NCBI GenBank assembly: GCA_964017195.1 | Contig: OZ024894.1 | Span: 7,123,537 to 7,187,536 of the forward strand | From: Siderastrea radians | Lineage: Eukaryota > Cnidaria > Anthozoa > Scleractinia > Rhizangiidae | Length of the DNA stretch: 64,000 bases | Direction of reading: 5' to 3' | Part shown: positions 58,840 to 64,000 of the stretch, one piece after another | How positions within the stretch are numbered: position 1 is the first letter of the stretch | How the letters are laid out: every line of letters starts with the position of its first letter | The notes under the pieces: model-generated | The model's input: only the letters and a program-made list of their open reading frames with translations | What the model was told of the DNA's origin: nothing | Databases searched by the model: none | Made by a program: the position numbers and the translations under genes

Positions 58840-58885
58840 CGAAGAAGGACGGCTTGACTGTCCGAAATATCGGGAAAACGAACTC
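58840..58885 (+). repeat. Retroelement-type 3' motif (CCGAAGAAGGACGG..GTCCGAAATATCG)
   Basis: CCCGAAGAAGGACGGCTTGA followed by CTGTCCGAAATATCGGGAAA has the arrangement CTGAAGA-GG-stem-CCGAAAC-TCG found near Penelope-like and other retroelement ends. Only this fragment is visible and no reverse transcriptase is nearby. The assignment is tentative. Confidence 0.3.
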
Positions 58886-59802
58886 GCTCGTCGTTTTTTC
58901 TTTGCTGTTTTTTTCATTATAGTTTAAGTTTCTCAACCCTGTAATGAGTAGTCATTAAACCAATTTACTTTATCCGCAAACGAGAGTAGGATTGGGTGAG
59001 CGGCAAGGGCATTGGCTCACCTCCTATGAGTCACGTTATCTTGTGGGTTGAGTTTATTGTTGGTTATTACCACAAAAAACCAGTAATTCCATTTGCATCA
59101 GGATATATTTGGAGTACCTGCATGGAAAACCACCTGCGGGTTAGTGGTTTTTCTTTCTAATTAGTTTGAATCACCGTTTCATTTTTCAAGGTACATAAAC
59201 CCAAAACTGATTGATTGTCTCAGCGAAACTGACTGTTTGCAGGTTTGCATTTGATTTTGTTGAGCTCAATAACTGTCTCAAAAAGTCGTGAGGCGTGCTC
59301 TATAAATCAAACCAAGTAGGCTTATTTTATGTTGACCAAGCGGGGTCCGCAATTCACAGATGCGTTTTCCCGTGCTTTATGCCGCCGCACTCATTGGATG
59401 TTTTAAACTCAATTACGGTCCAAATAGATTTGTCAGCCGATAACTGCCGTTTCTAAAGCCACTCTAACCCCTGTGGGCAATCCATCTTTTGTTTTTGTCA
59501 TTAAGTTTTGACTACCCCCCTTCAACAAATCCCTGTAGTGTTTACACGAGAGGACTGGTTGCAAGGACTATGAACTGGACTGAAGTCATTTGCGCATGCA
59601 CACGAGCAGCTTATTGCAGGGACGTGTTCATTTGCTCCATGATTTGTCTTTCTTTAATTTGCTTACAGGGACCAAATTTTGATCCTCGCAACTAGCATTT
59701 TTCCAAAGAAAAAAGGCGTTTACGTTCCTCCGGGAAAGGTGTTGCAGGGACTAGTCCCGGGGACAAGATCTCTAGGGTAAGCGAAACTTCAATTTACTGT
59801 AC

Positions 59803-59952
59803 CTCATTGTCGTTTTCATCCGCACATCCCGGAAACGTGAAAGCATTATTTGATGCCGAAGAACTATTCCCCTCGCTGTCATCCTCAGCCGGGGAGTACG
59901 TTTCGGGGCTTGGAGACGAGAGAATGTCCTCAAGAGATGAGGCCTCCATGCG
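59803..59952 (-). CDS. Upstream exon U2 of the long DLC-type form (phase 0 to 0)
   Basis: Acceptor GTTTTCTTATAG and donor GTACAG bracket 50 codons beginning RMEASSLEDILSSPSPETYS, followed by an acidic, serine-rich run ending ADENDNE. Together with the preceding exon it reads WLLMLDRMEASSLEDILSSP, which resembles VLLIMKLDQLDQDIENALSTSSSP in the long N-terminus of human DLC1 (from memory). An internal ATG (second codon) could alternatively serve as a start. Confidence 0.5.
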
Positions 59953-60116
59953 CTATAAGAAAACAGCAGGAAAATTTAGTCAGGAGTGCAAGACGTCTAA
60001 TCAGTGGATAGAAGAATATTTTTAAATGATGTTCTCTCAGAACACTCCGCGCATACACGGCAATGAAAACCCATACAAGGAAATCATCAAAGAAAATCGG
60101 TAAATGCTGGTTGTTA

Positions 60117-60292
60117 CAGTGAAACCTCGATTTAACGAAGTGCCAAGGGACTGGGGAAATTGGTTCGTTATATCGAGGGTTCGTTATATCGAGGTTCTTT
60201 CCCATACATTACACTATTACTGGGTTGAAAAATATCGTTCGTTATACCGAGGACTTCGTTACACAGAGGTTCGTTAAATCAAGGTTCCACTG
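60117..60292. mobile_element. pogo/Tc1-mariner-like MITE (176 bp) with TA duplication
   Basis: CAGTGAAACCTCGATTTAACGA at the left end is mirrored by TCGTTAAATCAAGGTTCCACTG at the right end, with TA on both sides (60115-60116 and 60293-60294). Internal TTCGTTATATCGAGG words repeat the terminus several times. CAGTG..CCTCG..TAACGAA ends with TA duplications are typical of pogo/Tigger-derived MITEs. There is no transposase. Confidence 0.85.
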
Positions 60293-60299
60293 TACTTGA

Positions 60300-62650
60300 A
60301 TAATCAGAACATGCCCACCCCTCCCCCATTTCAATATTGGAAGAGAAGTTACTGCGGCATACGTGGATGGGATTATTTCCCCAGTAGGTTTGTCCGAGAA
60401 TGAAACGAGAGCATTCATTGCGCTCGTTAGGTTACGTGTCTCAAGACATTTTGATTTTGGTCAGTTAAACTCCAAAATCAAAGATGGACAAACTGACGTT
60501 CGCAGCAAAATAGTAAACCAGCCAAGTCCATGTTAATAGCTAATTGCGGCTAATATCAACTTACAAACATTGGTGACTTGACAAAAGACAACCTTGCTGG
60601 TTTATAGCATAAAACCTGCCTTTAACACTGAGTGCTACTTATGTGTGTATGTAGTAAGCATGTTGTTTATCTCTTGGTTTGAAGCCATAATTTTCTAAGC
60701 ATTATCTTACCCTGACGTGTGGGCTCTTAAGTAACCCCATTCTTATAAAATCCTTCTCAAGATGCACAAAAGTACAGGTATGAAGAGGCCAACTGGGGGT
60801 TGTATAAATCTGAGGCAAAAATCATTCAGCTACCAAGGGTCTTCAACCGCGCAGTATTACGTTATCCTCGATACATACGCGCTATTTCTTGCGTTCAGAG
60901 TATTAAGATTCTTGGAACAATCCCGGAAATGATTTCTATAATCTTGCAAACCGAGGTATTAACTTGTCACTTCCGATCAAGAGATTGAGAAAGGTCTCTT
61001 GACTGAGCAAGTTCAATATTTGTGTTCAAGCAAGATAAACGTTGATAATCTAAAACCTGGCAAAATTGGTTTATGTGTGTCCAAAAAGGGAAAGGCTGGT
61101 TTTTCGACAGGGTCTTTAAACCCTTGAAGTAAAATATGCCTTGTTTCAGCCTTAATGCCTCCATGAGGTGTTAACTTCATACTCCCTTTTGTAGTCGGAT
61201 ACTGCCCCTGATGGATATAATGAGTATCGCTGTGACAATTCATATGATACTTTGGCGCACGTGATATCCACTGAAGCCGGATTTAATATTCCAACTTATT
61301 TCCTAAAGATACCGGCTACATGAAGATAACATTAAATATTAAATATTGCGGTTTGTTGATCTATCCTCAGGGAATAAATCCTTTTATATGTTTGCCCTAT
61401 ATTAAATTATCTTATCACGTAAAGGTCATAAACTATAAGGAGTTCACGGGAAAAATATAAGAACATAACAAAGGACAATAGTCATTTCTTTTTTAGTTGA
61501 TTGATGTTATATATTAAAACTCTGACAATTCACACGATTATGCTAGTGTGGGACTCCCCCAAAAGGAGATAATTTAACTTTTTTCCTTCTGAGGAAAAAT
61601 CATAGGAAATGTCGCGGTTTCTCTTGTTACTCATTTAGACAGTAAATTCCTGCTATACCTTAGTTCTCCCACATGTAAATATTACGCAAATTAACGACAG
61701 GAAAAGAAGAAATGTTTGAACCATTTAAACTGACAAAGTCGCATGCGTTCATGTAAATTGTCATGCTTCCCTTTCAACGTACCAGCAGTGAGCTGAAGTC
61801 TGTAGTTTTCCTTATTGCTCTTTATTATCACCTGTTTGAGTGTCGTATTTAGGAGAAATAAGTGGTTCATGACTTGCGGATCCGTGAATATGGCAATGTG
61901 TATCGTAATTGGTATTAAATATTGTAATAAACTAGTATCAGAATGTACCAATGTCAATCAACATAATGAAATCGCAACAGCCTCCGGGGCTGTTAAATAT
62001 TTAAAACTGAATAGGACTGTGATATTTTGAAATGCTAATGTTGAACTTGGGTTAGCATTCATTTCATCTGCCCCTAGAATAAATTCATCATGATTTAGGC
62101 GACAAAGACTTGAGTGTGTTGGCATCGTGATTGAGCAGAAAACAATTTAAACTTTCCCAAAAGATGCAGTTAATCAAAAACGGCACGTAAGCTTGTTTCA
62201 TTTTTAGCAACGTCATTTCTTTCGTACCTTCCTCGATACCTGTTCAATCTTGATCACTGAGCGACGTTTTCGACAGAACGTTCAAAAACAACGACAATGA
62301 AATACGTGAAGTACCGGTAGTTTTGAATCGAAATTGTTGAAATCTAACTCCAGTTGTAGTAACTTTTGACTTCTCGCCGAGAGGAGAAAATCGAAGCCTG
62401 GCTTGGCGTGCACAGCCACTTCACTGCCACCTTTTTTTAGCTCTTTCGTCATTCAGTCGTACGTGAGACACCTGAGACTCTAAAGACTTGTCCGTTTGAT
62501 TCCGACTCGATGAATATTCTTTGACTGCTTTTTCAGGTTGCTTTTATCGCCTCCGGGAAGTTCCAAGAAACGACTTGGACAATTGTTCGAAAAAAAACAA
62601 CAACGCCTTGACAGAAAAAGTGAAAATCAAACAGCACTACAGGAGGGTCA
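60300..62650. other. Non-coding stretch between upstream exons U1 and U2
   Basis: No exon with motif or splice support was found. The DNA is AT-rich. Open frames are short and lack recognisable sequence. Confidence 0.45.
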
Positions 62651-62654
62651 TGCT

Positions 62655-62930
62655 CAATGGCTTTCGTTTGAATGGCCACATTTTAGGATTTCAACAACAA
62701 ACTTGAAAGTTAGAGCCAGCTTATTCCTAGCACCACAGGAAAGTACCGCTCAATTCTGAGCTTTCAACTGACAGATTACACTTTAGGATTTTAGCAACAG
62801 ACTCGAAAGTTAGAACCACCTCGTACAGCATTATAAACAGCGCCACATGAAAATGAAGTGCAACTTGGTAGCCCTCATTTCAGTGGTCACACTTCGGGAT
62901 TCATCTACCGACTCCAAACTTAGAACGTGA
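62655..62930 (+). repeat. Dispersed ~150-bp repeat family, best array (three partial units)
   Basis: The three units share TTTGAATGGCCACATTTTAGG (62667), GACAGATTACACTTTAGGAT and CAGTGGTCACACTTCGGGAT. Each is followed by CAACAGACTCGAAAGTTAGA-like words, and CACAGGAAAGTACCGC or CACATGAAAATGAAG lies between units. It is non-coding and ends about 45 bp from exon U1. Confidence 0.6.
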
Positions 62931-62977
62931 CTTAAGATTCATTGAATCCGTAAGAATTAAACATTAGCAAAACTTAC

Positions 62978-63093
62978 GTCCAACATGAGCAACCACGTAC
63001 CGCCCATATGCCGTCTTCTTTTAAGACCTGTCTTCATTATTTCTCCCGATCCGGTTTCTTGACTTTCAGTCGTGTTGGTTTCTCGAATTAAAC
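62978..63093 (-). CDS. Upstream exon U1 of the long DLC-type form (starts phase 1, ends phase 0)
   Basis: Acceptor CATTGTCAG and the strong donor GTAAGT bracket 38 whole codons: LIRETNTTESQETGSGEIM, then KTGLKRRRHMGGTWLLMLD. The exon begins with two bases of a split codon, so an earlier exon exists, probably beyond the window's right edge. Translation could also start at its internal ATG. The basic cluster KRRR before WLLMLD parallels the basic RKRKEIRED run before the same region of DLC1. Confidence 0.45.
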
Positions 63094-64000
63094 CTGACAA
63101 TGACTAATGTTTTCGTTTTTGAAATGCTCTCAACCGTGCGATATCCGAACCACGAACTCCTTGAAAACTTAACAGGGTCGAACCGCGGTCACGAAAAGCC
63201 TTCGAAAATATAGGTGATACTACTTGAAATATTGATCTCTCTATTTTTGGTGTGAGTGGGGATCAGAGATTGGTAATACCGCACAAGGGTCTTTGGACCC
63301 TGGCCACGCACCATATCCGAGTTAAAATATTCATGTGCAACCATATGAGGTGCAATTAACACAGACACGCCCTAACCAGAATAATGCCTATAATCGATCT
63401 GGCGGCCAGAGGCTTTTGTTTCACGTACAAGCAGTTGCTTTTGATAAAGACTATTAGAAATATTTCGAGTAATAGTTGTTTTAAGTTGAAGTGCCAAACG
63501 ACAATTGTTTTGGTGGCTTGTTTATATTAGAATTTATGTAAATGAGTCGGCTTTTAGCGCGCTAGTAAAGGTATTGAAAACTGCGGGTTAGAGTTAAGGG
63601 ATGAAAACAAGCCGGCTCACTTAAAAGCAATAATAAAGATTGATCACCATCTCTGAAAGTAAGAAAATAGAATCGAAGTTTCCATTTAAGGATAACTGAG
63701 TACCCCTTTACACTTTTGTTTGGAACGTGAAGGAAATCATCTATAAAGGCAAATCCCTGGCAGCCATTTTCGTAGACGCAGTGATACTTGGTTAACGCAT
63801 AGAACATGCACAATCAAATAGAGGAAATAAAACAGTCACAAGGAACAGCAAAACCGTTCGGTTGTTCGGTCGCGCTTTGTGAAGATTGAAGTGCATTTGC
63901 TGTGATTGGTCGGATCCAATTTTTTGTTTGATCAGTTACGATAGTCAAAGGCGCCAGAAGTTTTGACACCTTTCTCCTAACATATAGTTTTTGCCCAGCT

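Noticed and set aside
63562..63813. 83-codon minus-strand frame as a first exon of the long DLC form
   Set aside because: No donor in the phase needed by exon U1 was found, and the ATG-started frame nearby (MAARDLPL) stops after 8 codons.

Overview
The window looks like nuclear DNA of an anthozoan cnidarian, most likely a stony coral. It is AT-rich, with intron-rich animal genes on GT-AG splice sites and long non-coding stretches full of short foldback and MITE-type elements whose sequences I associate with coral genomes. The genus cannot be fixed from the sequence alone.

All recognised genes lie on the minus strand. From left to right: (1) the 5' half of GAR1, the H/ACA snoRNP subunit (1323-4449; the 3' exons lie left of the window); (2) a complete 11-exon ortholog of ARHGAP6, a RhoGAP (9631-23017, 898 aa); (3) a complete 17-exon ortholog of the DLC1/STARD13/STARD8 family with SAM, RhoGAP and START domains (32641-45306, 785 aa). 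Both models were assembled by hand from splice sites. The reading phase holds across every junction, and each ends in one in-frame stop codon. The two RhoGAP genes sit head to tail about 9.6 kb apart. They share intron positions and phases within the RhoGAP domain.

Upstream of the DLC-type gene (45-63 kb) are further exons on the same strand. Three phase-linked exons at 57-63 kb probably form a long N-terminal form of the DLC-type protein. A TATA-box-driven exon at 46.6 kb is either another alternative first exon or the start of an independent two-exon, 95-aa gene. The three possible 5' pieces (45.2, 46.6 and 57.0 kb) all end in phase 1, which is the phase the SAM exon needs.

The intergenic and intronic DNA holds a PIF/Harbinger-like MITE with TTA duplications, a pogo/Tc1-mariner-like MITE with TA duplications, and three elements with exact 9-bp target-site duplications (Mutator-like), one of them only 43 bp long. 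It also holds several foldback elements, a LINE remnant, minisatellites and a dispersed ~150-bp repeat family. No rRNA gene, intact tRNA gene or CRISPR array was seen.

Functionally, GAR1 is a housekeeping pseudouridylation factor. The two RhoGAP genes should both act to switch off Rho-type GTPases at the actin cytoskeleton and cell adhesions. Consensus cAMP-response elements and CCAAT boxes lie upstream of both, which would allow similar regulation, but this is inference.
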